Numbered from the stretch's first letter, positions 23,313 through 32,712 are shown. The stretch: DNA of 44,212 nucleotides from a bacterium (GCA_019424865.1 JAHYYS010000010.1:1-44212), one strand, 5' to 3'. Program-made: numbers and translations. Notes: a model not told the origin generated them from the letters alone.

Positions 23313-23909
23313 CTATGCCAAGTCAAGGGCGGAAAAGAGAATGGACAGCAGCGCGTCCCGCCCGTCCCCCTTCTCCGCCGACATGGGGACCACCTGCACC
23401 TCCTGCCCCAGGTCCAGCGTCTCCCGAACCTGGAGCAGATTGGGCTCAACCTCGCTTTTCTTCAGCTTATCCAGCTTGTTGGCCGCCACCACAAAGGGCC
23501 GGCCCGCCTGCCGGAACCAGTCGGCCATGGTGCAGTCGTCCGCCGTGGGGCGGTGGCGGGCGTCCACAATGAGCACCCCCAGGGTGATCAGCTCCGGACG
23601 GGCAAAATAGTCCTCCATCAGCTTTCCCCAGCGGTCCCGCTCCCCCTTGGAAACCTTTGCGTAGCCATAGCCGGGCAGGTCCACCAGGTAGAAGGCCCCA
23701 TCCACCTTGAAATAGTTGATGTGGATGGTCTTTCCGGGCATGGCCCCAACCCGGGCAAAGTTCTTCCGGCCCAGCAGCCGGTTGATAACGGAGGATTTGC
23801 CCACGTTGGATCGCCCGGCAAACGCCACCTGGGGCAGCCCATCATAGAAAAAATCCTTGGGTGAAACTGCGGAGCGCACAAATTCTGTCCGCTGCAGGTT
23901 GACCGGCAT
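23313..23909 (-). CDS. engB: Ribosome biogenesis GTPase YsxC/EngB
   Basis: This 198-residue GTPase of the TrmE-Era-EngA-YihA group is needed for 50S subunit assembly. The G motifs are in order: G1 AGRSNVGKSS (residues 31-40), the G2 Thr in PGKTIHINYF, G3 DLPGYGYAKV, G4 NKLDK, and G5 SAEKGDG. GAGGAGGAG precedes the ATG at 23909. It is 15 bp after lon, a very common lon-engB pairing in Firmicutes, and is the end of the clpP-clpX-lon-engB cluster. Confidence 0.97.
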   Translation of the reverse strand: MPVNLQRTEFVRSAVSPKDFFYDGLPQVAFAGRSNVGKSSVINRLLGRKNFARVGAMPGKTIHINYFKVDGAFYLVDLPGYGYAKVSKGERDRWGKLMEDYFARPELITLGVLIVDARHRPTADDCTMADWFRQAGRPFVVAANKLDKLKKSEVEPNLLQVRETLDLGQEVQVVPMSAEKGDGRDALLSILFSALDLA

Positions 23910-23924
23910 GTGGTCTCCTCCTCT

Positions 23925-26375
23925 CTATTGGCGCAGTCTGGGCGCCGCGGGGCGTCCCCTTCCAGGGAGCATGGGCGGCGTCTGGGCCTCCTCCGCCGGA
24001 GAGGCAGAGGGACCCGCCCCCTCCTCCACCTCGGTGGAAGCCGGCAGCAGCGCCGCCGACAGCACCTGATCCGCCCGCTCCACCAGGATGAACTGCAGTG
24101 CCTTGTGGACCGTCTGGTCAATCTCCTCCAGGTCCTTCTCATTGTCGGCCGGGATAATCACGGTGCGGATACCGTTGCGGAAGGCGGCCATGGTCTTCTC
24201 CTTCAGGCCGCCGATGGGCAGCACCCGCCCCCGCAGCGTCACCTCGCCGGTCATGGCGATGCCCCGTTTGACCGGCGCGCCGGTGAGGGCGGACACCATA
24301 GCGGTGGTAATGGCAATGCCGGCGGAGGGGCCGTCCTTGGGCACCGCTCCCTCCGGGAAGTGGACGTGGATATCTTTTTCCTTATAAAAGGCGCCGGGGA
24401 TGTTCAGCCGGTCTGCCTGGCTGCGGATATAGCTCAGAGCCGCGTGGGCCGACTCCTTCATCACGTCGCCCAGGTTGCCCGTCAGCTCCACCCGGCCCGA
24501 TCCGGGCACCACGTTGACCTCCACCTCCAGCAGCTCCCCGCCCACCGAGGTCCAGGCCAGGCCGTTCACCACGCCCACGCGCTCCTCCAGGGCCTGCCGC
24601 TCGGGATAGTACCGGGGCGCCCCCAGATAGTCGTGCAGCTCCTTTTCCGTAATCCGAACGGATTTTACATCCCCCGACACCACCCGCATGGCCGCTTTCC
24701 GGCACAGGGCGGCCAGCTGCCGCTCCAGCACACGCACGCCGGACTCCCGGGTGTAGGCAGAAATCAGCTCCCGGATGGCGTCGTCCGAGAGCTTCAGCTG
24801 CCGGGCCGTCAGGCCGTGGCGCTTGAGCTCCTTGGGCAGCAGGTGGCGCTTGGCAATCTGCAGCTTCTCCTCGTCGGTATAGCTGGACAGCTCGATGATC
24901 TCCATCCGGTCCAGCAGGGGCCGTGGGATGGTATCGGTGGTGTTGGCGGTGGTGATGAACAGCACCTGGGACAGGTCGAAGGGGATCTCCAAAAAGTTGT
25001 CCCGGAAGGTGGAATTCTGTTCCACGTCCAGCACCTCCAGCAGGGCGGAGGCCGGATCCCCCCGGTGGTCGTGGCCCAGCTTGTCAATCTCGTCCAGCAA
25101 AATCAGGGGGTTGCAGCTGCCCGCCTGGGTAATGGCCGTGATAATGCGGCCGGGCATGGCCCCCACATAGGTCTTGCGGTGTCCGCGGATCTCCGCCTCG
25201 TCGCTGACGCCGCCCAGAGAGATCCGGGCCAGCTTCCGGTTCATGGCCCTGGCCATGGACATGGCGATGGAGGTCTTGCCCACGCCGGGGGGGCCCACCA
25301 GGCACAGCACCTGCCCCTTCAGTTCGGGGGCAAGCTGCTTGACGGCCACAAACTCCAGGATGCGCTCCTTCACCTTCTCCAGGCCGTAGTGGTCCTGGTC
25401 CAGCACCTTCCGCACCGCGTCCACGCTTACCTTTTCCTTTGTGGTCTTGCCCCAGGGCAGCTCCAGACAGACGTCCAGATAGCTGCGCAGGACCGTGGAC
25501 TCGGAGGAGCCGAAGGGCTGCTTGGCCAGCCGCCCCACCTCCTTGTTCAGCTTCTCCCGAACCGGATCCGGGAGCTTGGCCTGGGCGATCTTCTGGCGGT
25601 ACTCCTCGATCTCGCCGCCGTCCTCTCCCTCGCCCAGCTCGTTCTGGATGGCCTTGAGCTGCTCGCGCAGATAGTAGTCCCGCTGGTGGTCGGACATCTG
25701 CTCCCGGGCCCGGGTCTGAATCTCGCTGTCCAGGGAGAGGATCTCCACCTCCCGCTCCAGCAGGCGGTGGAGCTTCTCCAGCCGGCGCACCGGCCGCAGC
25801 TCCTCCAGGATGGCCTGCTTGTCGCTGTTGCGCATGGGAATATTCTGGGCGATATAGTCGGCGATATGGCCCGGCTCCTGGCTGGCCAGCACATGGATCA
25901 GCAGATCCGGGGAAAGCTTGGGGGCAAGCTCCGCATAGTGCTGAAACAGCTCGTAGGTGGCGCGCATCAGCGCCTCGGTCCGGGCCGTGGCCCGGCCGGG
26001 GATCTCCTCCGGGATCTCCCGGACCTCTGCCTCCAGCCAGGGATCGCTGCTGATCAGCTTCACCATGCTGCCCCGGGTCTGGCCCTCCACCATCACGCGC
26101 ACATTGTCGCCCGGCATCCGCAGAATCTGCCGGATGTTGGCGATGGTGCCCACCTGATAGAGATCCTGCTCCCGGGGGGACTCCACGGAGATATCCCGCT
26201 GCCCCACCAGAAATACCGGGCTGCCCGCTGTCATGGCCTGCTCCAAAGCCTTGACGGACAGCTCCCGGGACACTTCAAAATGGATCAGCACGTGGGGAAA
26301 CACGGTCAGGCCCCGCAGGGCAATGGCCGGCATCACAGTGTTCTGTTCTTCCTGCTGCTTTACTTCTTTGCTCAT
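23925..26375 (-). CDS. lon: ATP-dependent Lon protease
   Basis: This hexameric AAA+ protease degrades misfolded and regulatory proteins. The 816 residues contain an N-terminal substrate domain (from PAIALRGLTVFPHVL). Walker A GPPGVGKT is at 361-368 and Walker B LILLDEID around 424-431. The catalytic dyad is Ser684 (PKDGPSAGIA) and Lys727 (GGLKEK). The C-terminus has an extra Ala/Glu/Pro-rich tail of about 35 residues after the protease domain, of unknown role. GAGAGGAAGTG lies upstream of the ATG. It follows clpX by 109 bp with a strong hairpin in the gap. Confidence 0.97.
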   Translation of the reverse strand: MSKEVKQQEEQNTVMPAIALRGLTVFPHVLIHFEVSRELSVKALEQAMTAGSPVFLVGQRDISVESPREQDLYQVGTIANIRQILRMPGDNVRVMVEGQTRGSMVKLISSDPWLEAEVREIPEEIPGRATARTEALMRATYELFQHYAELAPKLSPDLLIHVLASQEPGHIADYIAQNIPMRNSDKQAILEELRPVRRLEKLHRLLEREVEILSLDSEIQTRAREQMSDHQRDYYLREQLKAIQNELGEGEDGGEIEEYRQKIAQAKLPDPVREKLNKEVGRLAKQPFGSSESTVLRSYLDVCLELPWGKTTKEKVSVDAVRKVLDQDHYGLEKVKERILEFVAVKQLAPELKGQVLCLVGPPGVGKTSIAMSMARAMNRKLARISLGGVSDEAEIRGHRKTYVGAMPGRIITAITQAGSCNPLILLDEIDKLGHDHRGDPASALLEVLDVEQNSTFRDNFLEIPFDLSQVLFITTANTTDTIPRPLLDRMEIIELSSYTDEEKLQIAKRHLLPKELKRHGLTARQLKLSDDAIRELISAYTRESGVRVLERQLAALCRKAAMRVVSGDVKSVRITEKELHDYLGAPRYYPERQALEERVGVVNGLAWTSVGGELLEVEVNVVPGSGRVELTGNLGDVMKESAHAALSYIRSQADRLNIPGAFYKEKDIHVHFPEGAVPKDGPSAGIAITTAMVSALTGAPVKRGIAMTGEVTLRGRVLPIGGLKEKTMAAFRNGIRTVIIPADNEKDLEEIDQTVHKALQFILVERADQVLSAALLPASTEVEEGAGPSASPAEEAQTPPMLPGRGRPAAPRLRQ

Positions 26376-26408
26376 CGTTGTTCACTTCCTCTCAGAGGAT
26401 CCATGCCA

Positions 26409-26453
26409 GAGCGCCCCGCGGCCCGCCGCTGTATGGGGGTCCGCGGGGCGCTC
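26409..26453. other. Strong GC hairpin between clpX and lon
   Basis: GAGCGCCCCGCGG at 26409-26421 pairs perfectly with 26441-26453 (13 bp). No T-run follows on the minus strand, so it probably does not end the clpX transcript fully. It may protect or partially attenuate the polycistronic mRNA. Confidence 0.6.
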
Positions 26454-26484
26454 CATATTTTACTTTCTGCCGTCAGGCGGCGCG

Positions 26485-27798
26485 TCAGCCCGCGTGGGCG
26501 TCCGGCAGTCCGCCGTGCTGGGGCCGGGGCGCCGCCCTTCCGATTTTCCGGCGGGATCTCCGGGTTTCATCCCGCTCCAGCCGGGGAGCCGCGCCCTCCG
26601 TGACGCAGGGCGCAGTGATCCGCACCTTGGCAATGGCCGGATCGGAGGGCACGTCATACATCACCTGATTCATGACCTCCTCCAGCACCGCCCGCAGACC
26701 GCGGGCCCCGATGCCCCGCTCCACCGCCTTGTCCGCCACGGCCTCCAAAGCCTCCTGGTCAAACTCCAGATCCACATTATCGTAAGACATCAGTTTTCGA
26801 TACTGCTTCACCAGGGCGTTTTTGGGCTCTGTCAGAATCTGCACCATCTGCTCCCGGTCCAGGGACTCCAGCGTCGTAATCACAGGCAGCCGGCCCACCA
26901 GTTCGGGAATAATGCCGAACTTCAGCAGGTCCTGGGGCTGAATCTCCTTCATCAGCTCGCCCACATTGCGCTCCTTCTTGCTCTGGATCTCCGCTCCGAA
27001 GCCGATGGAACGCTTATCCAGGCGGTGCTCGATAATCTTATCGATGCCGTCGAAAGCGCCGCCGCAGATGAACAGAATGTTTTTGGTATCAATCTGGATA
27101 AATTCCTGGTGGGGGTGCTTGCGCCCGCCCTGAGGGGGCACATTGGCCACGGTACCCTCCAGAATTTTCAGCAGGGCCTGCTGAACCCCTTCACCGGACA
27201 CGTCCCGGGTGATGGAAGTATTCTCGCTCTTCCGGGCAATCTTATCCATCTCATCAATATAGATAATGCCCCGCTCCGCCAGCTCCACGTCGTAGTCAGC
27301 TGCCTGAACCAGACGCAGCAGAATATTTTCCACGTCATCGCCCACATAGCCGGCCTCTGTCAGGGTGGTGGCGTCGGCAATGGCGAAGGGGACATCCAGC
27401 ACCCGGGCCAGCGTCTGGGCAAACAGAGTCTTGCCGCAGCCGGTGGGGCCCATCAGCAGAATGTTGCTCTTCTGCAGCTCCACGTCCTCGTTCCCGCCGA
27501 AGCAGATGCGCTTATAGTGGTTATACACCGCAACGGACAGGGCCATCTTGGCCTTCTCCTGGCCGATGACATACTGATCCAGCACCGCGTGGATCTCCCG
27601 CGGAGTGGGCAGGGAATTGGTCCGCTCCTCCAGGTCAATCGGGCCCAGATCCTGGTTGGCCTCCAGAATGCCCATGCACAGCTCGACACACTCGTTGCAG
27701 ATAAAGACATTGGGGCCGGCGATGATTCTTCTGACCTGATCCTGATGCTTGCCGCAGAAGGAGCAGCAGACAGTCTTTTCCTCGTCTTCTCTTGTCAT
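26485..27798 (-). CDS. clpX: ATP-dependent Clp protease ATP-binding subunit ClpX
   Basis: This AAA+ unfoldase feeds substrates to ClpP. The 437-residue protein has an N-terminal zinc-binding domain (Cys12, Cys15, Cys34, Cys37). Walker A GPTGCGKT is at 117-124, Walker B is in RGIIYIDEMDK, and sensor/pore motifs include GYVGDDVE. The ClpP-contacting loop is probably near KRSIGFGAE (the canonical motif is IGF). The C-terminus carries an Arg-rich tail of about 25 residues beyond the usual end. It lies 57 bp after clpP, with a modest GAGGTG site before the ATG. Confidence 0.97.
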   Translation of the reverse strand: MTREDEEKTVCCSFCGKHQDQVRRIIAGPNVFICNECVELCMGILEANQDLGPIDLEERTNSLPTPREIHAVLDQYVIGQEKAKMALSVAVYNHYKRICFGGNEDVELQKSNILLMGPTGCGKTLFAQTLARVLDVPFAIADATTLTEAGYVGDDVENILLRLVQAADYDVELAERGIIYIDEMDKIARKSENTSITRDVSGEGVQQALLKILEGTVANVPPQGGRKHPHQEFIQIDTKNILFICGGAFDGIDKIIEHRLDKRSIGFGAEIQSKKERNVGELMKEIQPQDLLKFGIIPELVGRLPVITTLESLDREQMVQILTEPKNALVKQYRKLMSYDNVDLEFDQEALEAVADKAVERGIGARGLRAVLEEVMNQVMYDVPSDPAIAKVRITAPCVTEGAAPRLERDETRRSRRKIGRAAPRPQHGGLPDAHAG

Positions 27799-27855
27799 GG
27801 ATACACCTCAATACTCAATTACATAGGGGCTCCGGGGGAAACATGCCGGAAAAAA

Positions 27856-28437
27856 TCAGCGGTGGTCAATGACCCGGTCAATCAGGCCGTACTCCATGGC
27901 CTCCTGGGCGGTCATGAAATTGTCCCGCTCGCAGTCGGCGGTAACCACCTCAATGGGCCTGCCCGTATTTTCCGCCAGAATACGGTTCATCCGCTGCTTG
28001 ACGATCTCCAGCCGCTTCAGGTGGATGGCCATGTCGGTGATCTGTCCCTGGGTGCCGGCGGAGGGCTGGTGGATCATAATCTCCGCGTTGGGCAGGGCCA
28101 GCCGCTTGCCCTTGGCCCCCGCGGCCAGCAGGAAGGCGCCCATGGAGGCGGCCAGGCCGATGCAGATGGTAGACACGTCGCATTTAACATACTGCATGGT
28201 GTCGTAAATGGCCATGCCAGCCGTGACCGAACCGCCGGGGCTGTTGATGTAGAACTGGATATCCTTGTCCGGGTCCTGAGCCTCCAGATACAGCAGCTGG
28301 GCCACCACCAGAGAGGCGGTGGTATCATTAACTTCCTCCGAGAGCATGATAATGCGGTCGTTGAGCAGGCGGGAGAAGATGTCATAGGATCGCTCGCCCC
28401 GGTTGGTCTGCTCTACTACATAGGGAACTAAACTCAT
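27856..28437 (-). CDS. clpP: ATP-dependent Clp protease proteolytic subunit ClpP
   Basis: This serine protease forms the 14-subunit chamber degraded through by ClpX or ClpC. The triad is visible: Ser98 in GLAASMGAFLL, His123 in MIHQPSAG and Asp172 in CERDNFM. Length is 193 residues, typical. AAAGGAG lies 9 bases before the ATG. A sigma-A promoter and a CIRCE operator upstream indicate heat-shock control by HrcA, which probably also reaches clpX and lon. Confidence 0.98.
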   Translation of the reverse strand: MSLVPYVVEQTNRGERSYDIFSRLLNDRIIMLSEEVNDTTASLVVAQLLYLEAQDPDKDIQFYINSPGGSVTAGMAIYDTMQYVKCDVSTICIGLAASMGAFLLAAGAKGKRLALPNAEIMIHQPSAGTQGQITDMAIHLKRLEIVKQRMNRILAENTGRPIEVVTADCERDNFMTAQEAMEYGLIDRVIDHR

Positions 28438-28529
28438 AACAATTAACTCCTTTTTTCAGGCGGTGATACCAAAGTATGCCCCGCTTTCCGGAAGATGATT
28501 CCGTTTTGAGCCGGTACCGGCCCCCGGTT

Positions 28530-28556
28530 TTAGCACTCTTCACCACAGAGTGCCAA
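28530..28556 (-). promoter_or_regulatory. CIRCE operator (HrcA binding site) of clpP
   Basis: TTAGCACTC (28530-28538), nine bases, then GAGTGCCAA (28548-28556) match the CIRCE consensus TTAGCACTC-N9-GAGTGCTAA except for one base. It lies just downstream of the predicted -10 box, where bound HrcA would block transcription. Confidence 0.92.
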
Positions 28557-28568
28557 ACCCCGATTCAA

Positions 28569-28597
28569 ATCATACGTCGCCCCACTTAAAAAATCAA
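28569..28597 (-). promoter_or_regulatory. Promoter of clpP
   Basis: On the minus strand TTGATT (28592-28597), 17 bases, TATGAT (28569-28574). The CIRCE operator covers roughly +6 to +33. Confidence 0.72.
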
Positions 28598-28703
28598 CCC
28601 CCAATTTGAAAAAAAGGAGGCTGAATCCAAAAATTTACCGCTTGTTCACAATCTCCCGCCCCGCCCGGGACCTTCGGCCCGCAGGCCGGCTAATGACAGC
28701 ACG

Positions 28704-28732
28704 CCCGGGGCGGCCGACGGGGCCGCCCCGGG
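28704..28732. other. GC-rich hairpin after tig
   Basis: CCCGGGGCGGCC at 28704-28715 pairs exactly with 28721-28732 around a five-base loop, 14 bp beyond the tig stop codon. It may end the tig transcript, although no clear T-run follows on the minus strand. Confidence 0.6.
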
Positions 28733-28745
28733 ACGTAAATGCGGT

Positions 28746-30173
28746 TTACTCTGCCTTGGGCTCCTCAGCCTCGTCAGCTTTCTTCTTGCGGGTGCGCTTG
28801 GGCTTCTCGGCGGGGGCCTCTTCGCCGCCCTCCTCGGTCTTCTTCTTCCGGGAGGTCTTCTTGGGCTTTTCCTCGGCCTCGGCCTCTTCCTTCTTGGGGG
28901 CCTCGCCTACCTGAGCGGCATCCAGCACCAGCCGGTTGGCCTTCTTCAGGCGCAGCTCCCGACGCAGATCCTCCTGGGGCACGGCGGCCTTCACCTGCTC
29001 GGCAGGCAGCTTGTACTGCTCAGCCAGACGGTTCACCTCGGCCTCCACCTCTTCATCGCTGACCTGCAGGTCCTCGGCGTCAGCCACCGCGGTGAGCGCC
29101 AGCTCCATCTGCACCTGACGCAGGGCGGCAGGACGGGCGGAGGCGCGCAGCACCTCGATATTGGAGCCCATCATCTTCATGTAGTCGTCCATGGAGATGC
29201 CCTGGCTCTGCAGCTGCATGGCGTAGTCCTCCATCAGCTTGTCAGCCTGAACGTCCACCATGCCGTCGGGAACCTCGCACTCCATCCCCTCGATGAGCTG
29301 ATTCATGACCTCATTCTCGAACACGCTGTCCGCCTGCTTCTGACGGCGCTGGAGCAGCTTCTCGCCCAGATCCTTGCGGAAGTCCGCCAGTGTCTCAAAC
29401 TCGGACACGTCCTTGGCAAACTCGTCGTCCACCTCGGGGGCCTGGGGCTCCTTAACCTCCTTGACCTTCACGTGGAACACCACGGCCTTGCCAGCCAGAT
29501 CGGGGTGGTACTCCTCAGGGAAGGTGATGTCCAGATCCTTCTCCTCCCCGGCCTTCATGCCCACAATCTGGGTCTCAAAGCCCGGGACGAAGGTACCGGA
29601 GCCCAGCTTCAGCTCATAGTTCTCGCCCTTGCCGCCCTCGAAGGGGGTGCCGTTGTCAAAGCCCTCAAAGTCGATGATCACGGTGTCATCCAGCTGGGCC
29701 TCGCGCTGGACGCTGACCAGGCGGGTGGCGCGCTCCACATAGGGCTTCATCTCGTCATCAATGTCGTCCTCGGTGACCTTGACCTCGTCCTTGGGAGCAG
29801 TGATGCCCTTATAGGCGCCCAGCTTGACCTCCGGCCGGACGGAAACCAGCGCCTTGAAGGTGAAGCCGTCCTTGCCCACCTCCACGATCTCCATCTTGGG
29901 GTAGCCCACGTCATCCAGGCCCTGCTCCTTCACGGCCTGCTCATAGGCGCCGGGATAGACGTCGTTGATGGCGTCTTCATAGAACACGCCGGCGCCGTAC
30001 ATCCCCTCGATAATCTTCCGGGGGGCCTTTCCCTTGCGGAAGCCGGGGACATTGATGCTCTTCCGGTTTTTCAGATAGGCCTTCTGAACAGCGGCCTCAA
30101 ACTCGTCGGCGTCCACCTGGATGGTCAGCTCGACCGTGCTTTTTTCTTTCTTCTCAACGCTGGTGACCTTCAT
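28746..30173 (-). CDS. tig: Trigger factor, ribosome-associated chaperone and prolyl isomerase
   Basis: Trigger factor binds at the ribosome exit tunnel and guards nascent chains. The N-terminal ribosome-docking loop is NVPGFRKGKAPRK (residues 41-53). An FKBP-type isomerase domain follows (about 150-245: DDTVIIDFEGF, GSGTFVPGFETQIVGM). The remainder is the chaperone domain with arms. It is 475 residues long because of a C-terminal Lys/Glu/Ala-rich tail of about 50 residues, absent from shorter homologues. AGGAGG lies 10 bases before the ATG. Tig upstream of clpP-clpX-lon is a conserved proteostasis arrangement. Confidence 0.97.
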   Translation of the reverse strand: MKVTSVEKKEKSTVELTIQVDADEFEAAVQKAYLKNRKSINVPGFRKGKAPRKIIEGMYGAGVFYEDAINDVYPGAYEQAVKEQGLDDVGYPKMEIVEVGKDGFTFKALVSVRPEVKLGAYKGITAPKDEVKVTEDDIDDEMKPYVERATRLVSVQREAQLDDTVIIDFEGFDNGTPFEGGKGENYELKLGSGTFVPGFETQIVGMKAGEEKDLDITFPEEYHPDLAGKAVVFHVKVKEVKEPQAPEVDDEFAKDVSEFETLADFRKDLGEKLLQRRQKQADSVFENEVMNQLIEGMECEVPDGMVDVQADKLMEDYAMQLQSQGISMDDYMKMMGSNIEVLRASARPAALRQVQMELALTAVADAEDLQVSDEEVEAEVNRLAEQYKLPAEQVKAAVPQEDLRRELRLKKANRLVLDAAQVGEAPKKEEAEAEEKPKKTSRKKKTEEGGEEAPAEKPKRTRKKKADEAEEPKAE

Positions 30174-30250
30174 TTGTCAACTTCCTCCTGTGGGCGCCAA
30201 GCCGCCTGCCGGTTCGGCGCGGCCAGACGCCTTTTTACTTTCGCCACGAT

Positions 30251-30279
30251 ATTCTAACAGATATATCGCAGTTTGACCA
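30251..30279 (-). promoter_or_regulatory. Predicted promoter of tig
   Basis: On the minus strand TGGTCA (30274-30279), 17 bases, TAGAAT (30251-30256), about 75 bases before the tig start. Confidence 0.5.
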
Positions 30280-30312
30280 GACTAATTTTAAGAAAATTCC
30301 ATGAATTTTTCG

Positions 30313-30999
30313 CTAATCCAGCAGCTTCAGCGGTCGAAACCCCAAATAATCCGCCGCAATCAGCTGATATTCCACCTTTCCCTGCCGGCCCGTGACCGCC
30401 AGGCGATGGCTTCCGCCGTGGAGGTGGCCGTAAAAGCAGCGGGTCACGCCGTACCGCTCCAGCAGGTCAAGAATCTCCTGGCACCGGTAGCCCTGATACA
30501 GCGGCGGATAGTGGAGAAAGCAGTATTTTTCCCTCTCTCCCCCCGCCTTCAGCGAGGCCTCCAGGCGGATCAGCTCCCGATTAAAGATCTTGGCGCTGTG
30601 CTGCCCCCGGTCCTCCTCATAGAACCAGCCCCGGGTGCCGCACAGGGCCACGTCCCCATAAAAGTGACAGTTGTTGTGCAGCAGCCGGAGGCTGGAAAAG
30701 CCGTTGGCCTGGAAAAACTGGTTCATTTTGGCCGCCGTGGTCCACCAGTAGTCGTGGTTTCCCTTCATCAGCAGCTTTTTCCCGGGCAGCGCGTCCAGAA
30801 AGGCGAAATCCTCCCGGGCCTGTTCCAGGCTCATCCCCCAGGACAGGTCGCCGCACAGCACCACGGTGTCCTGCGCGCCCACTTCCGAAAAGCCCTGGCG
30901 CAGCTTCTCCACATAGCCGGTCCAGCCGCCGCCGAACACGTCCATGGGCTTGTCACTGCCAAAGGACAGGTGGGTATCCCCAATGGCGTACAGGGCCAT
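30313..30999 (-). CDS. Calcineurin-like metallophosphoesterase
   Basis: This 228-residue protein of the calcineurin-like phosphoesterase superfamily has the metal-binding motifs in order: AIGDTHLSF (D-x-H), VVLCGDLSWG (GD), MKGNHDYWW (GNHD), FLHYPP and FYGHLHGG (GHLH). These fit a two-metal phosphoesterase; the substrate is not evident. It starts 4 bp after the thrC stop, so they form an operon. No signal peptide is present, so it is cytosolic. Confidence 0.9.
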   Translation of the reverse strand: MALYAIGDTHLSFGSDKPMDVFGGGWTGYVEKLRQGFSEVGAQDTVVLCGDLSWGMSLEQAREDFAFLDALPGKKLLMKGNHDYWWTTAAKMNQFFQANGFSSLRLLHNNCHFYGDVALCGTRGWFYEEDRGQHSAKIFNRELIRLEASLKAGGEREKYCFLHYPPLYQGYRCQEILDLLERYGVTRCFYGHLHGGSHRLAVTGRQGKVEYQLIAADYLGFRPLKLLD

Positions 31000-31003
31000 C
31001 GGT

Positions 31004-32497
31004 TCACTTCAGCATGGACAGCACCGCGTCCACCATGTGATCCTTCTCCACCGCCTGGGTGAAGCGGACGGGCTTATCCCGCAGTGAGGCCAGCGGGGCC
31101 GGGGCGGGGAGGCCGGTTTTCGCGGTCAGCTGGTCCAGGGCGTCCAGCCCCTGGGCCACCTGGGTCTCGCCCAGGGCCTGGAGCACGCTGTCACAGAATT
31201 TAAAGGGGCTGGCGGTGGACACCACCACGCAGGGCGTGTCATCCCCGGTCTCGGCGCGGTACTGCTCCAACGCGGAGAAGGCCACGGCGGTGTGGGGATC
31301 CACCAGATAGCCATGTTTGTCATAGACCCGGCGGATCACCTGCTTGGTCTCCCCGTCGTCGCAGCAGTAGCCGCAGAACAGCTTCTGCAGCTTGCTCTGG
31401 ACCCGCTCGACCACCCGATAGCGGCCGGAGGCGGCCAGCTGGGCCATATACCCCTTCACCTCGTCCACATCCTGGGTCAGGGAGAAGAGCAGCCGCTCCA
31501 GATTGGAGGAGATCAGGATGTCCATGGACGGGGAAATGGTGTTGTGGAAGGTGCGGTTGCGGTCATAGGTACCGGTGCGGATAAAGTCGGTGAGCACATT
31601 GTTGCTGTTGGAGGCGCAGATCAGTCTGCCGATGGGCGCCCCCATCTCCCGGGCGTAGTAGCCGGCCAGGATATTGCCGAAGTTGCCCGTGGGCACACAG
31701 ACGTTGATGGTCTGCCCCGGCTGAATCTGGCCGTCCCGCAGCAGGTCGCAGTAGGCGGAGATATAGTATACAATCTGCGGCAGCACCCGGCCCCAGTTGA
31801 TGGAGTTGGCCGAGGAGAAGAAAAAGCCCTTTTCTGCCAGCTCCCGGCGCAGCTTCTCGTCGGAGAACAGCCGCTTGACCCCGGTCTGGGCGTCGTCAAA
31901 GTTGCCGTACACCGCGGCAACCCCCACGTTGGCCCCCTCCTGGGTGACCATCTGCAGCTCCTGCACTTGGGAGACCCCGTCCTTGGGGTAAAAGACCAGG
32001 ATCCGGGTGCGGGGCACGTCCTTAAAGCCCTCCAGGGCCCCCTTCCCCGTGTCGCCGGAGGTGGCCACCAGGATGCAGGCCGTCTTGCTCTCCTCCGTCT
32101 TCTCCAGGGCGGCGGTGAGCAGGTGGGGCAGCATCTGCAGGGCCATGTCCTTAAACGCGCAGGTGGGGCCGTGCCACAGCTCCAGGCAGTGGGTGGTTCC
32201 ATCCAGGGTGCGCACCGGGGCCACGGCGGGGGTGTCAAATTTCTGCGGGCCATAGGCCGCGTTGGCGTAATCGGTCAGCTCCTTGACGGAAAACTCCTCC
32301 AGGAACTGCTTCATCACATACACGGCACGGTGGGGATAGGCCATCGCCCCCAGCTCCTCCAGCGCCTTTCCCGGAAGCCTGGGGATGTAGAAGGGGGTCA
32401 GCAGTCCGCCGTCCTGGGCCAGCCCCTGGGCGATGGCCTGGGAGGCGGAGTAGTTCACCCCGGCATTTCTTGTACTGACGTACTGCATCTTCACCAT
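31004..32497 (-). CDS. thrC: Threonine synthase
   Basis: This PLP enzyme converts O-phosphohomoserine to threonine. The long form (497 residues) has an N-terminal YVSTRNAGVNYSASQAI segment. PLP Lys116 is in HGPTCAFKDMALQ, and the phosphate-cradle segments are VATSGDTGKGALEG and CVPTGNFGNILAGYYA. The ATG at 32497 (MVKMQYVST) has AAGGA 5-6 bases upstream; the downstream ATG at 32488 is a less likely alternative. It is co-transcribed with the metallophosphoesterase. Confidence 0.95.
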   Translation of the reverse strand: MVKMQYVSTRNAGVNYSASQAIAQGLAQDGGLLTPFYIPRLPGKALEELGAMAYPHRAVYVMKQFLEEFSVKELTDYANAAYGPQKFDTPAVAPVRTLDGTTHCLELWHGPTCAFKDMALQMLPHLLTAALEKTEESKTACILVATSGDTGKGALEGFKDVPRTRILVFYPKDGVSQVQELQMVTQEGANVGVAAVYGNFDDAQTGVKRLFSDEKLRRELAEKGFFFSSANSINWGRVLPQIVYYISAYCDLLRDGQIQPGQTINVCVPTGNFGNILAGYYAREMGAPIGRLICASNSNNVLTDFIRTGTYDRNRTFHNTISPSMDILISSNLERLLFSLTQDVDEVKGYMAQLAASGRYRVVERVQSKLQKLFCGYCCDDGETKQVIRRVYDKHGYLVDPHTAVAFSALEQYRAETGDDTPCVVVSTASPFKFCDSVLQALGETQVAQGLDALDQLTAKTGLPAPAPLASLRDKPVRFTQAVEKDHMVDAVLSMLK

Positions 32498-32712
32498 TCC
32501 AATCCTTAACTTGTCTGTTGGGCGGCCAAGGACCGTCCCGTTCATTTCTAACACAGTATTATGCCAGTTTCCGCAGTCCAGGTCAAGGGATTCCCGGAAA
32601 AAACCTGCTGCAGTCCGGTTTGATCTGTTCCATTCCGCGGATAATCCGGGCGCGGGAGGGAAAGCCTAAAGCAGGCGGGAAAGCTCAATTCTATTTTGTG
32701 GGAGGTGCCGCC

